A DNA stretch of 64,000 nucleotides from Amycolatopsis mongoliensis (GCF_030285665.1 NZ_CP127295.1:6882001-6946000), one strand, 5' to 3'; positions 49,315-58,567 are shown, counted from the first letter of the stretch. A program made the numbers and translations. The notes: generated by a model from the letters alone, not told the origin.

Positions 49315-52134
49315 TCACGGGGCCCAGGGCGCCGCGACGATCCAGCTGCTGTCGGCCGTCACCGTCTGGGGCCGGTCGGCGCCCGTGCCGCTGCCCGAGG
49401 CGATGTAGACCTGCGCGTCGAAGTGCCGCAGGAAAGCACCCGGGATGTTGAGCGACTCGAACGTCACCCCGGTGCCCCCGAGGCCCGGCCGCGTGCAGAA
49501 CGTCGCGTCCGCGCGCATCAGGGCCGTGCCGTTGTCCGGTGAGTTGCGGACGCGGCCGTCCTGGTGGCGCAGGAACTGCCCGGGGTAGTTCACCGACTCG
49601 AAGGAGTAGCACGAGGATTCGGCGAGCCCGCGCCGCACGGTGTAGGTGGCGTCCTGCTTGAGCAACGCGCTGCTGCCGGCGGTCACCACCTCGGTGTAGG
49701 CGAGGCCGCCGGCGTGCCGCAGGTACCGGTCGGTGTAGCCCCACGTCGTCACCCGCAGCGACTGCCGCGCGTTGACGGTGAGGGGCACCGAGCTGCGCCA
49801 CAGCGCCGGCGCCGACACGTTCCACGTCGCGTCGGCGGCGAAGCTCGTCGCGGTGTCCCACGGGTTCGGGCCACCGCTCTGGGCCAGGTACACGGTTTCG
49901 TTGTAGTGCCGCAGGTACCGGCCGGGGAGGTCGAGCGACTCGAACGACGTCCCGCCGGCGGCGAGCCCCGGCCGGCTGCACCAGGTGGCGTCGGCGGCGA
50001 ACGTGCCGCCGGTGTCGCCGTCGATGCGGACCCGGCTCGCGGCGTGGCGCAGGTACTGGCCGGGGAAGTTGACGGACTCGAACGAAAAGCAGCGCGGGTC
50101 CGCGAGCCCCGCGACGGTCCGGAACGAGGCGTCCTGCCGCGGGCCGTCGGCGCTGCCGGTGGTCAGGACGTCGGTGCGGGCGAAGGAGTCCGCGTGCCGC
50201 AGGTACCGGTCGGTGTAGCCGGGCGTGGTCACCCCGAACGACCGGATGTGCCCCAGCGTCAGCGGCACGGGGGCGTTCAGGTTCTTCGACGCGGCGATCA
50301 GGTCGGCGTGCGCGGCGCGGACGCGGGCGGTGTCGACCTTCTGCACCCGCCGGTCGTAGGTGAGCAGGCCGTTGTACTCGCCTTCGACGTCGGTGATCTC
50401 GGTGTAGACGACGGCCGAGAGGCCCTTGGTGGTCATCAGCTGTTTCGCGTCCCGGACCATGCCGGTGTAGCGGTCGTTCAGCTGCTCCGCGCTCGCCATC
50501 TGCTCGTAGGCGAAGAAGTTCCCGGTGGGGCTGTACTCGTGGCCCGGGTTGCGCAGGCCGAGGCCGCCGAACTCGCCGAGCACCGACACCCGGGTCCCGG
50601 ACGGCCGGGGCGCGTCCGGGCCGGTGTAGATGTGCCAGTCGATGATGTCGCCGGTGCCGGGGTCACCCTTCGAGGCGCAGCAGTTGAACCCGCTGTGGGC
50701 GTTCACCAGCCGGGTCGGGTCGTAGTTCTTCAGGCTGGTCGTGACGCGCCGGGTCTCGTCGAGGCTCCACTCGCCCCAGCCCTCGTTGAACGGCACGTAC
50801 GTCACGACGGCGGGGGAGAAGCGGTGCTCGTCGACGATCTCGCGCGCTTCGGTCTCGAACTCGGCGATCTGCGCCGGGGTGCGGTTCGAGTCCGCTGTCG
50901 GCGTCGACGGGATGTCCTGCCACACCAGTAATCCGAGCCGGTCGGCCCAGTAGTACCAGCGCGCCGGTTCCACCTTGATGTGCTTGCGGACCATGGTGAA
51001 GCCGAGTTCCTTGTGCTTCTGCAGATCCGAGGCCAAAGCCGCGTCGGTCGGCGCGGTGTACAGGCCGTCCGGCCAGAAGCCCTGGTCCAGGGTGCCGATC
51101 TGGAACACGAATTCGCCGTTGAGCGTCGGCCGCAGTACGCCGTTCACGTTCTTCGTGCCGACCTCGCGCATGCCGAAGTAGCTGACGACCTGGTCGACCG
51201 TCGTGCCCGCGGCGTTGCGCAGCGACACGCGCAGGTCGTAGAGGAACGGGTCGTCGGGCGACCACCGCCGCGCGTTCGGGACCGGCACCGAGAACTCCGT
51301 GAAGCCGCCGGTCGCGCTGCCGACGACGGCGCCGCCGGTCATCGACTCGGCGAGCACGGTGTACCCGCTGACGTCCCCGCGGCCGAACACCCGCACCCGG
51401 GCGGTGTTGTTCGCCAGGTTCGGGTAGATGTCGACGGAGTAGATCGACGAGGGCGCGGTCGGCTCGAGCCAGACGGTCTGCCAGATGCCGGAAGACGGCG
51501 TGTAGAAGATGTTCGAAGGCGTGTTGGCCTGCTTGCCGACGGGCTGCTTCTCGCCGCGGCCGTCGGTCGGGTCGTAGACGCGGACGACGATCTCGTTGGC
51601 GCCGCCGGTCAGCCGGGCGGTGATGTCGGTTTCGAAGCGGTCGTACCCGCCCTTGTGCGAGGCGACCTGGACGCCGTTGACCCACACGGTGGCTTCGTAG
51701 TCGACGGCGCCGAAGTGCAGCTGCACGTGCCGGCCCGCCCAGGCTTGCGGCACGGTGAAGGTGCGGCGGTAGAACATCAGGTCGCGGTTGTCGTTGCGCA
51801 TGATGCCCGACAGCGCCGACTCGACGGGGTAGGGCACGAGGATGCGCTCGGGCAGCGTCTGCCCGAGCGGCGGCGCGGCGTAGCGGTCGACGCTGCCGCC
51901 CGCGCCGGTGGCGGGGTTGAGGAACTCCCACTCCCCGTTGAGGGACTGCCAGTCGGGCCGCGTCATCTGCGGCCGGGGGTACTCCGGCAGCGGGTCGGTG
52001 GGGCTCACCTGGGACGTCCACGGCGTGGACAGCGGCGGGGGCTTCGGCGCGACCGCCGCGTTCGCGATCGAAGGCACCGGACCGGCGACGATCGTGCAGA
52101 GCAGCGCGAGAACCAGAACGGCGAGACGGCGCAT
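49315..52134 (-). CDS. Secreted GH2-family glycosidase with AbfB (CBM42-like) modules
   Basis: A 939-residue protein with signal peptide (LAVLVLALLCTIVAGPVPSIANA). Residues 55-320 are the GH2 sugar-binding and Ig-like domains (WQSLNGEWEFLNP, MFYRRTFTVPQAW, HFGAVDYEATVWVNG). The TIM barrel has YVPFNEGWGEW with acid/base Glu near 451 and VSVLGEFGGLG with the nucleophile near 521. From about 640, two beta-trefoil AbfB modules repeat RSFGVTTPGYTDRYLRHAD and LRVTTWGYTDRYLRHAG, with SFESVNFPGQYLRH and SFESVNYPGQFLRH. AbfB binds arabinofuranose side chains, so the target is probably an arabinose-bearing plant polysaccharide. The 191-bp upstream spacer is A/C-rich with no clear site. Confidence 0.88.
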   Translation of the reverse strand: MRRLAVLVLALLCTIVAGPVPSIANAAVAPKPPPLSTPWTSQVSPTDPLPEYPRPQMTRPDWQSLNGEWEFLNPATGAGGSVDRYAAPPLGQTLPERILVPYPVESALSGIMRNDNRDLMFYRRTFTVPQAWAGRHVQLHFGAVDYEATVWVNGVQVASHKGGYDRFETDITARLTGGANEIVVRVYDPTDGRGEKQPVGKQANTPSNIFYTPSSGIWQTVWLEPTAPSSIYSVDIYPNLANNTARVRVFGRGDVSGYTVLAESMTGGAVVGSATGGFTEFSVPVPNARRWSPDDPFLYDLRVSLRNAAGTTVDQVVSYFGMREVGTKNVNGVLRPTLNGEFVFQIGTLDQGFWPDGLYTAPTDAALASDLQKHKELGFTMVRKHIKVEPARWYYWADRLGLLVWQDIPSTPTADSNRTPAQIAEFETEAREIVDEHRFSPAVVTYVPFNEGWGEWSLDETRRVTTSLKNYDPTRLVNAHSGFNCCASKGDPGTGDIIDWHIYTGPDAPRPSGTRVSVLGEFGGLGLRNPGHEYSPTGNFFAYEQMASAEQLNDRYTGMVRDAKQLMTTKGLSAVVYTEITDVEGEYNGLLTYDRRVQKVDTARVRAAHADLIAASKNLNAPVPLTLGHIRSFGVTTPGYTDRYLRHADSFARTDVLTTGSADGPRQDASFRTVAGLADPRCFSFESVNFPGQYLRHAASRVRIDGDTGGTFAADATWCSRPGLAAGGTSFESLDLPGRYLRHYNETVYLAQSGGPNPWDTATSFAADATWNVSAPALWRSSVPLTVNARQSLRVTTWGYTDRYLRHAGGLAYTEVVTAGSSALLKQDATYTVRRGLAESSCYSFESVNYPGQFLRHQDGRVRNSPDNGTALMRADATFCTRPGLGGTGVTFESLNIPGAFLRHFDAQVYIASGSGTGADRPQTVTADSSWIVAAPWAP

Positions 52135-52325
52135 CGGACTCCTCGGGCGGGGGACGCACTACCGCGGGGCTCGACAATCGAACATAACACGGGACACAGG
52201 CAAACGGAACAAACCAGAAACCACCCGACAATCAACACTCGACTGGAGGATTCCGTCGTCCACACGCGCGACGCCCGCCCGGGGTTGAGTCTCGAATCGC
52301 CCGGCCCGGCGGAGAAGATGGCGTC

Positions 52326-52643
52326 GTGACGGACGAGTGGTACGCGGTGCGCTGCGTCTTCCGGTGGACCGGGACGGAGGAGCGGCCGTACGAGGAGCGG
52401 ATCACGCTGTGGCGGGCGGCCGATCTCGGCACGGCCGTGGCCCGAGCCGAGGCAGAGGCCCGGGAGTATGCCGCGGACACCGGGGTGACCTACCTCGGGC
52501 TCGCCCAGGGGTACGCGACCGGGGTGCAGGACCTCGCGCCCGGCTGCGAGGTCTTCTCGTTGCTGCGTGACAGTTCGCTGCCGCCGGAGAAGTACCTCGA
52601 TCGCCACTTCGACACCGGCGGGGAGCACCGGAGCGTGCTCTGA
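52326..52643 (+). CDS. DUF4288-like protein
   Basis: A 105-residue protein: EWYAVRCVFRWTGTEERPYEERITLWRA, then AVARAEAEAREYAADTGVTYLGLAQGYATGV and GCEVFSLLRDSSLPPEKYLDRHF. This matches the small DUF4288 family of unknown role. GTG start at 52326. It stands between the GH2 gene and the convergent scoB with 21 bp to the latter. Confidence 0.7.
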   Translation: MTDEWYAVRCVFRWTGTEERPYEERITLWRAADLGTAVARAEAEAREYAADTGVTYLGLAQGYATGVQDLAPGCEVFSLLRDSSLPPEKYLDRHFDTGGEHRSVL

Positions 52644-52664
52644 CCGGCAGCGGTGCCCTCCGGT

Positions 52665-53297
52665 TCAGGAGACGCGGATCCGCGGTTCGGTCTGCTTCCG
52701 CACCTGCTCGACGTCGACGCCCGGGGCCAGTTCGACGAGCTCGAGCCCGTCGGGCGTGACGTCGAGGACGCACAGGTCGGTGATGATGCGCTGGACGACA
52801 CCGCGGCCGGTGTAGGGCAGCGTGCACTCGTCGACGATCTTGGGTGACCCGTCGCGGGCGACGTGCTCCATCAGCACGATGACCTTCTTCGCGCCGTGGA
52901 CCAGGTCCATCGCGCCGCCCATGCCCTTGACCATCTTGCCGGGGATCATCCAGTTCGCCAGGTCGCCCGAGGCGGAGACCTGCATCGCGCCGAGGATGGC
53001 GGCGTCGATCTTGCCGCCGCGGATCATGCCGAAGGACAACGCCGAGTCGAAGAACGACGCGCCCTTGCGCACCGTGACGGTTTCCTTGCCCGCGTTGATC
53101 AGGTCCGGGTCGACGGCGTCCTCGGCCGGGTACGGGCCGACACCGAGGATGCCGTTCTCCGACTGCAGGACCAGTTCGACGTCGTCGGGGACGTGGTTGG
53201 GCACCAGGGTCGGCAGGCCGATCCCGAGGTTGACGTAGTCGCCGTCGCGCAGCTCGCCGGCGGCGCGGGCGGCCATTTCGTTGCGGTTCCAAGCCAT
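52665..53297 (-). CDS. scoB: 3-oxoacid CoA-transferase subunit B
   Basis: A 210-residue protein: [36 protein letters not shown] with the catalytic Glu in [53 protein letters not shown]. It is the beta subunit of succinyl-CoA:acetoacetate (SCOT) or similar 3-oxoacid transferase. It follows scoA with a 1-bp gap. The product of fumarylacetoacetase encoded 3 kb away is acetoacetate, its natural substrate. Confidence 0.92.
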   Translation of the reverse strand: MAWNRNEMAARAAGELRDGDYVNLGIGLPTLVPNHVPDDVELVLQSENGILGVGPYPAEDAVDPDLINAGKETVTVRKGASFFDSALSFGMIRGGKIDAAILGAMQVSASGDLANWMIPGKMVKGMGGAMDLVHGAKKVIVLMEHVARDGSPKIVDECTLPYTGRGVVQRIITDLCVLDVTPDGLELVELAPGVDVEQVRKQTEPRIRVS

Positions 53298-53298
53298 G

Positions 53299-54078
53299 TC
53301 AGCCGGCCTCCGTTCCGGTGCGCACGGTGCGCTTCTCGATCGGCTTGTCCGCGGCCTGCTCCGGCGTCAGCGGAACCACGCGGTGCACGTACGCGCCGGG
53401 CAGGTGGACGGCGTTCGGGTCGAGCTCGCCCGGCTCGACCAGCTGCTCGACCTCGGCGATCGTGACCCGCCCGGACATGGCGGCCAGCGGGTTGAAGTTG
53501 CGGGCCGCGTCCTTGAAGACGAGGTTCCCGTGCCGGTCGCCGCGCCAGGCGCGGACCAGCCCGTAGTCGGCGACGATCGCGCGCTCGAGGACGTACTCCT
53601 TGCCGTCGAAGCTCTGCTTCTGCTTCGGCGGGCTCGCCTTCTCCACGGCCCCGGCGGCGTCGTACTTCCATGGCAGGCCACCGTCGGCGACCTGGGTGCC
53701 GGCCCCGGTGGCGGTGAAGAACGCGGGGATGCCGGAGCCGCCGGCGCGCAGCCGTTCGGCGAGCGTGCCCTGCGGGGTCAGCTCGACCTCCAGCTCGCCG
53801 CCGAGGTACTGGCGCGCGAACTCCTTGTTCTCCCCGACGTAGGAGGCGACCACCCGCCGCAGGCGGCCGGCGCCGAGCAGGACGCCCAGGCCCCAGCCGT
53901 CCACCCCGGCGTTGTTCGACACCACTTCGAGGTCCGCGGTCCCGGCCTCGAACAGCGCGTGGATGAGGACGGCGGGCACCCCGCACATCCCGAACCCGCC
54001 CACCGCGAGCGTGGCGCCGCCCGGGATGTCGGCGATGGCCTCCGCGGCCGACTCGATCACCTTGTCCATGGCCGACAT
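53299..54078 (-). CDS. scoA: 3-oxoacid CoA-transferase subunit A
   Basis: A 259-residue protein: [24 protein letters not shown] (the G-G-F-G loop), [57 protein letters not shown]. All are alpha-subunit landmarks. The ATG at 54076-54078 is chosen; an upstream in-frame start would run over the divergent IclR promoter. It transfers CoA from succinyl-CoA to acetoacetate or another oxoacid, together with ScoB. Confidence 0.92.
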   Translation of the reverse strand: MSAMDKVIESAAEAIADIPGGATLAVGGFGMCGVPAVLIHALFEAGTADLEVVSNNAGVDGWGLGVLLGAGRLRRVVASYVGENKEFARQYLGGELEVELTPQGTLAERLRAGGSGIPAFFTATGAGTQVADGGLPWKYDAAGAVEKASPPKQKQSFDGKEYVLERAIVADYGLVRAWRGDRHGNLVFKDAARNFNPLAAMSGRVTIAEVEQLVEPGELDPNAVHLPGAYVHRVVPLTPEQAADKPIEKRTVRTGTEAG

Positions 54079-54106
54079 CAGACTGGACCGCACATGCACG
54101 GTCAAC

Positions 54107-54172
54107 CAGTGAACGCGCTGGACCAGCGGATTGTTCGTCTCACGGTCGATATGGGTGGGGTAGTGTTCACTG
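54107..54172. promoter_or_regulatory. Divergent scoA-iclR control region
   Basis: CAGTGAAC (54107-54114) and GTTCACTG (54165-54172) are perfect 8-bp inverted copies, one next to each gene start, centred 58 bp apart. IclR regulators often bind paired sites as tetramers. The right copy touches the iclR start codon. Confidence 0.5.
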
Positions 54173-54173
54173 A

Positions 54174-54947
54174 GTGGACGCACCTGGAGACCTCGTCGGC
54201 CGGACCCACCGGACGCTGCGCGCCGTCGCCGTCCACGAGCCCGGGGGCGCGACGACGACGTCCGTGGCCCGGGAAGCGGGGCTGCCCCGGCCGACCGTGC
54301 ACCGGTTGCTGACGTCGCTGCAGGGCGTCGGCCTGGTGGAGCGGGAGCCGGACACCGACCACTGGGTGCTGGGCCCGGAGCTGTACTTCCTCGGCGTGGC
54401 CGCGGCCCGGCGCTACGACGTCACGGAGGCGGCGCTGCCCGTCGTCCGGCGGCTCGCCCTCGCGACGGGGGAGAGCGCGTTCTTCTCGGCGCGGCGCGGG
54501 GAGGAGACGATCTGCCTGATCCGCGAGGACGGCGCGTTCCCGATCCGCAGCCACGTCCTGTTCGAAGGAGCCCGGTTCCCGCTGGGCGTCGTCTCGGCCG
54601 GCATGGTGGTCCTCGCCCACCTGCCCGACCGGGAGGTGGACGACTACCTCGGCCGGGCGGACCTCGCCGCGACCTACGGGCCGCAGCACGGCGCCGGGGA
54701 GATCCGGCGGCACATCGCGGTGACCCGCACGCACGGCTACGCGGTGAACCCCGGTCTCGTGGTGGAGGGCAGCTGGGGGCTCGCGGCGGCGGTGTTCGAC
54801 CAGGCCGGATCGCCGCGGTGGGCGCTCACCCTGACCGGCGTGGCGCACCGGTTCGGCGCCGACCGGATCCCGCAGCTGGGCTCGTTGCTGCTGCGCGAAG
54901 CACACGCGCTGTCGGAGACGTTGGCACGCGGGCAAACGCGCGGGTAG
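54174..54947 (+). CDS. IclR-family transcriptional regulator
   Basis: A 257-residue protein: TTTSVAREAGLPRPTVHRLLTSLQGVGLVERE is the winged helix. The effector domain has ESAFFSARRGEETICLIREDG, GARFPLGVVSAGMVVLAHL and THGYAVNPGLVVEGSWGLAAAVFDQ. GTG start at 54174, leaving a 95-bp spacer to scoA with an inverted repeat. It very likely controls scoAB; PcaR/PcaU-type members act in aromatic-acid catabolism. It ends 73 bp before the MarR gene. Confidence 0.9.
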   Translation: MDAPGDLVGRTHRTLRAVAVHEPGGATTTSVAREAGLPRPTVHRLLTSLQGVGLVEREPDTDHWVLGPELYFLGVAAARRYDVTEAALPVVRRLALATGESAFFSARRGEETICLIREDGAFPIRSHVLFEGARFPLGVVSAGMVVLAHLPDREVDDYLGRADLAATYGPQHGAGEIRRHIAVTRTHGYAVNPGLVVEGSWGLAAAVFDQAGSPRWALTLTGVAHRFGADRIPQLGSLLLREAHALSETLARGQTRG

Positions 54948-54979
54948 GACTCGGCCGGTGGGTCCGCCCGGCCGCCGAG

Positions 54980-54993
54980 CGAAACCAGTTTCG
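54980..54993. promoter_or_regulatory. CGAAA-CCAG-TTTCG dyad before the MarR gene
   Basis: Perfect 5-bp arms, 28 bp before the MarR ATG at 55021, followed by AT-rich TTTGACTATTTGTTAG. It is a candidate autoregulatory site. GC-rich pairing at 54952-54979 just left of it (CTCGGC..GCCGAG) may be the iclR terminator. Confidence 0.4.
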
Positions 54994-55020
54994 AGTTTGA
55001 CTATTTGTTAGGGTGCTCCG

Positions 55021-55542
55021 ATGGACGAGGAGCTGGACTTCTGGTCGTTCGTCGAGCTGGCCAACCGCCGGCTCGCGGCGGAGTACGGCTTCCGCCACCA
55101 GCTGGCCACCGAGGTGCTGCTGACCCTCAACCGGGCTTCGGACCTGGTCACCTACGACCTGGAGGCCGCGGTGCACCGGCCGCGCGGCCGGTCGTGGTCG
55201 GCGTTCCGGCTGCTGTTCGTGGTCTGGCTGGCCGGGCCCCTGGAGCCGAAGAGCGCCGCGCGGCTCACCGGGATGAGCCGGGCGGCGGTGTCGAACCTGA
55301 TGAAGCCGCTCGTCGCGGACGGCCTGCTCGACCGCGTGCCGGACGAGCGCGACGGCCGCTCGGTCCGGTTGTCGCTGACCGAGGCGGGGCACGACGAGAT
55401 GGTCTCGGTGTTCCGCGAGCACAACGAGCGCGAGTCCGGCTGGACCGAAGCCCTCACCGAGACCGAACAGCGGATCCTGGTGATGCTGCTGGGCAAGCTG
55501 ATCACCGGCCGGACCGGGGCCGACACCCGCAGCCGCCGCTGA
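55021..55542 (+). CDS. MarR-family regulator (probable homogentisate-pathway regulator)
   Basis: A 173-residue protein: WSAFRLLFVVWLAGPLEPKSAARLTGMSRAAVSNLMKPLVADGLLDRVPDERDGRSVRLSLTEAG is a complete MarR winged helix. The N-terminal helices (ELDFWSFVELANRRLAAEYG) are long. HpaR/HmgR-type regulators of this size sit next to homogentisate genes, and here an hmgA remnant and fahA lie directly downstream. It would control them, perhaps through the ACTAT..ATAGT dyad at 55607-55627. Confidence 0.85.
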   Translation: MDEELDFWSFVELANRRLAAEYGFRHQLATEVLLTLNRASDLVTYDLEAAVHRPRGRSWSAFRLLFVVWLAGPLEPKSAARLTGMSRAAVSNLMKPLVADGLLDRVPDERDGRSVRLSLTEAGHDEMVSVFREHNERESGWTEALTETEQRILVMLLGKLITGRTGADTRSRR

Positions 55543-55669
55543 GCCGACGGGCGCCTTCGTCCCGGCTGACGCGGGGAAGAGGCCCTTCCCGAGACGCGGG
55601 GCGGGGACTATTCTCCCAGAAGATAGTAAAAGCATGAACTAAAATCGGCCGACCGGTCTGGAGGCGACC

Positions 55670-55783
55670 ATGGCGTACCACCGCCGCGCGGGGACCGTCC
55701 CGCCGAAGCGGCACTCCCGGCCCCGCACCGCCGAGGGCGCCGGCCGCGCGGGGACCTGGTCGCGACGCGGGCCGGTCGCGTGA
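55670..55783 (+). pseudogene. hmgA: hmgA (homogentisate 1,2-dioxygenase) 5' remnant
   Basis: A perfect ribosome site (GGAGGCGACC) leads to a 37-codon frame MAYHRRAGTVPPKRHSR. Homogentisate dioxygenases begin with the same pattern (M-x-Y-x-R-x-x-G-x-V-P-x-K-R-H-T-x). After about residue 17 similarity ends and the frame runs into TAEGAGRAGTWSRRGPVA and a stop that overlaps the next gene's GTG. The other ~370 residues are missing. The position between a MarR regulator and fahA is exactly where hmgA belongs. The leftover may now serve as a leader that couples translation of the next gene. Confidence 0.72.
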
Positions 55784-56580
55784 TCCCCGAGCTCTTCGCC
55801 GGCCTGTGCGACGACGCCGCGGTGTTCCCGCCCGGCCTGGCGCCCCTGCCGGACGCGCTCACGGCGCACGACACGTACAAGAAGGCCTGGTACACCGGCC
55901 TCGTCGGCCCGCTGGTGCTCGCCGCCCCGGCGCTCGACGCACTCGGGGACCTGCTCGGGCCCCGCGAAACCCCGCTCGCGGTCGCGGTGACGCTGCCCGG
56001 CGGGCCGGCCCAGCTGCCGGGCGTGCTCGCCGCCGCCGAGACCCTGCCGGTGGACCTGCGGGCCCTGGAGATCGCGGTGCCGGAAGGCATGGGACCGGAC
56101 GAACTCCTCGAAGCCGTGTCGGCCGCGAACGCACCCGTGTACGTCGAGATCCCGCGTGACGAGCGCTGCCTGCCGCTCCTGCGGGCGCTCGCCGGGACGG
56201 GCCACCGCGCGAAGTTCCGCACCGGCGGGGTCCGCGCCGACCTGTACCCCGGCGAAGCCGAGCTGGCCAGCGCGATCCGGGCCGCCGCCGAAGCCGGGGT
56301 GCCGTTCAAGGCCACCGCCGGGCTGCACCACGCGCTGCGCAACACCGACCCGGAGACCGGCTTCGAGCAGCACGGCTTCCTCAACCTGCTGCTCGCGGCC
56401 GGTGACCCCGGCTGCGCCGAAACCCTGCTCGCCGAGCGCGACGGCGCCGTGGTCGCCGCCGCGGTCCGGGAGCTCGACCCGGACGTCCGGGCGCGGTTCA
56501 CCTCGTTCGGCACGTGCAGCATCAGCGACCCCCTGACCGAGCTGGCCGCCCTCGGCCTGCTGCCCCGAGGAGAGGCATGA
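55780..56580 (+). CDS. Conserved protein linked to fumarylacetoacetase
   Basis: A 266-residue protein I do not recognise from motifs. LFAGLCDDAAVFPPGLAPLPDALTAHDTYKKAW and KFRTGGVRADLYPGEAELASAIRAA, GVPFKATAGLHHALRNTDPETGFEQHGFLNLLLAA are well-structured and probably catalytic or barrel-like (His-His and Glu-rich). No export signal. It starts in the remnant's stop codon and ends over the fahA ATG (ATGA), so it belongs to the tyrosine/homogentisate unit. Function unknown. Confidence 0.75.
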   Translation: MIPELFAGLCDDAAVFPPGLAPLPDALTAHDTYKKAWYTGLVGPLVLAAPALDALGDLLGPRETPLAVAVTLPGGPAQLPGVLAAAETLPVDLRALEIAVPEGMGPDELLEAVSAANAPVYVEIPRDERCLPLLRALAGTGHRAKFRTGGVRADLYPGEAELASAIRAAAEAGVPFKATAGLHHALRNTDPETGFEQHGFLNLLLAAGDPGCAETLLAERDGAVVAAAVRELDPDVRARFTSFGTCSISDPLTELAALGLLPRGEA

Positions 56581-57749
56581 CCACGATCGACATCCCCGCC
56601 GGGTCCCCGTTCGGGATCGCGAACCTGCCCTACGGCGTGTTCTCCGTCGGCGGCGGCGCCCCGCGCGTCGGCGTCCGCGTCGGGGACTCCGTGCTCGACC
56701 TGGCCCGCGCGCTCGGTGACGACGTCTTCGCCGCGCCGTCGCTGAACCCGTTCATGGCGCAGGGGTACGACCGCTGGGTGGCGGTCCGCTCGCAGGTGAC
56801 CTCGCTCGTGGCCGGCGAGGTGCCGGACGACGCCGTGCACGCGGTCGCCGACGTCACCCTGCACCTGCCGATCGAGGTTGCGGACTACGTCGACTTCTAC
56901 GCGTCCGAGCACCACGCGTCGAACGTCGGGCGGCTGTTCCGGCCGGACGCGGAACCGTTGCTGCCCAACTGGAAGCACCTCCCGGTCGGCTACCACGGCC
57001 GGGCCGGGACGGTGCTGGTCTCGGGCACGGACATCGTCCGCCCGAGCGGCCAGCGCAAGGGCGACCCGGCGCCGGTGTTCGGCCCGAGCACCCGCCTGGA
57101 CATCGAGGCGGAGCTGGGGTTCGTCGTCGGCACGGGCACGCCGCTGAACACCCCGATCGCCCCGGACGACTTCGCGCGGCACGTGTTCGGCGCGGTGCTG
57201 CTCAACGACTGGTCCGCCCGCGACATCCAGGCCTGGGAGTACGTGCCGCTGGGGCCGAACCTGGGCAAGAGCTTCGCGACGTCGATCTCGGCGTGGGTGG
57301 TCCCGATCCTGGCGCTGGAGGCCGCGCGGGTCCCGCTGCCCGGCCAGGACCCGGAGCCGCTGCCGTACCTGCGGGAAAGCCGGCCGTGGGGGCTGGACGT
57401 CGAGCTGGTCGTCGAGTGGAACGGTGAGGAGGTCAGCCGCCCGCCGTACCGCGAGATGTACTGGTCGCCCGCGCAGATGCTGGCGCACCTGACGGTCAAC
57501 GGCGCGTCGTCGCGCACCGGCGACCTCTACGGCTCCGGCACGATCTCGGGCCCGGAGAAGCACCAGCGCGGCGCGTTCCTCGAGCTGAGCTGGGGCGGCA
57601 AGGAGCCGTTGACGGTCAAGGGCGAGGAGCGCAGCTTCCTCCTCGACGGCGACGAGGTGGTGATCACCGGCACGGCCCCGGGCGCGAACGGCGAGCGCAT
57701 CGGCTTCGGCGAGGTTCGCGGCCGGATCCTCCCGGCCGGGGAAAGCTAG
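56577..57749 (+). CDS. fahA: Fumarylacetoacetase
   Basis: A 390-residue enzyme with the complete FAH plan: the N-terminal SH3-like domain (FGIANLPYGVFSVGGGAPRVGV), YVDFYASEHHASNVG with the catalytic His region, LPVGYHGRAGTVLVSG, DIEAELGFVVG with metal-binding E-x-E, LLNDWSARDIQAWEYVPLGPNLGKSFATSISAWVV and GSGTISGPEKHQRGAFLELSWGG. It splits 4-fumarylacetoacetate to fumarate and acetoacetate. It ends tail-to-tail with the sigma gene, sharing the CTAG. Confidence 0.95.
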   Translation: MTTIDIPAGSPFGIANLPYGVFSVGGGAPRVGVRVGDSVLDLARALGDDVFAAPSLNPFMAQGYDRWVAVRSQVTSLVAGEVPDDAVHAVADVTLHLPIEVADYVDFYASEHHASNVGRLFRPDAEPLLPNWKHLPVGYHGRAGTVLVSGTDIVRPSGQRKGDPAPVFGPSTRLDIEAELGFVVGTGTPLNTPIAPDDFARHVFGAVLLNDWSARDIQAWEYVPLGPNLGKSFATSISAWVVPILALEAARVPLPGQDPEPLPYLRESRPWGLDVELVVEWNGEEVSRPPYREMYWSPAQMLAHLTVNGASSRTGDLYGSGTISGPEKHQRGAFLELSWGGKEPLTVKGEERSFLLDGDEVVITGTAPGANGERIGFGEVRGRILPAGES

Positions 57750-58558
57750 TCGGCGACGATGCGGTGGCGCAGCTGCTCGAGCGTCTTGGTCAGCAGCCGG
57801 GACACCTGCATCTGCGAGACGCCGACCCGCTCGGCGATCTGGCTCTGCGTGAGCTCCTCGACGAACCGCATCTCGAGGATCGCGCGCTCCCGGGGCGGGA
57901 GGCCCGCCATCGCGGCCTGCAGGGTCAGGTGGTCGTCGGCCTTGCTGTACGGGGATTCGTGGTCGGCGAGCTGGTCGGCGACCGTGACGTCTTCGCCGCC
58001 GCGGACGGGGGCGTCGAGGGACGCCGGCTTGTAGGCCTCCGCGGCGAGGAGTCCTTCGCGGACGGTCTCGACGTCGATGTCGAGGTGGGCCGCGAGCTCG
58101 CTCGGGGTGGGGGAGCGGCCCAGGTCGTGGGCCAGCTCGCCGGTCGCCTTGGCGAGGTGCTGCTGCAGTTCCTTGAGCCCCCGCGGTACGCGCATCGACC
58201 AGGCGCTGTCGCGGAAGTGCCGGCGGACCTCGCCCATGATCGTCGGCACGGCGAAGGACAGGAAGTCGCGGCCCTTGCCCGGGTCGAAGCGGTCGACGGC
58301 GTGGATCAGGCCGGTCCGCGCGACCTGCACGAGGTCGTCGAAGGACTCGCCGCGGCCGCCGAAGCGCTTGGCGATGTTCTCGGCGAGCTCGAGGTGCTCG
58401 GTGATCAGCCGGTCGCGCAGATCGGTCCGCCGGGGGTCCTCGGCCGCCAGCCTGCGGTGCTCGTCGAACAGCGGGGCGCAGTGGGCGAACTGGTTGGACC
58501 GCCGCGGCGTGGACACGACGAGTGTCGCGGTGGGTCGCTCCGGTGCACTGACAACCAT
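57746..58558 (-). CDS. SigB/SigF-type RNA polymerase sigma factor
   Basis: A 270-residue sigma-70 group 3 factor. Region 2 is LITEHLELAENIAKRFGGRGESFDDLVQVARTGLIHAVDRFDPGKGRDFLSFAVPTIMGEVRRHFRD, region 3 is PRGLKELQQHLAKATGELAHDLGRSPTPSELAAHL, region 4 is PPRERAILEMRFVEELTQSQIAERVGVSQMQVSRLL. This is the general-stress/sporulation class controlled by anti-sigma kinases. A matching promoter lies just upstream. RsbW-like genes at 4.7 and 39.4 kb are possible partners. The ATG at 58556-58558 is preferred. Confidence 0.9.
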   Translation of the reverse strand: MVVSAPERPTATLVVSTPRRSNQFAHCAPLFDEHRRLAAEDPRRTDLRDRLITEHLELAENIAKRFGGRGESFDDLVQVARTGLIHAVDRFDPGKGRDFLSFAVPTIMGEVRRHFRDSAWSMRVPRGLKELQQHLAKATGELAHDLGRSPTPSELAAHLDIDVETVREGLLAAEAYKPASLDAPVRGGEDVTVADQLADHESPYSKADDHLTLQAAMAGLPPRERAILEMRFVEELTQSQIAERVGVSQMQVSRLLTKTLEQLRHRIVAD

Positions 58559-58567
58559 GGCGACCAG

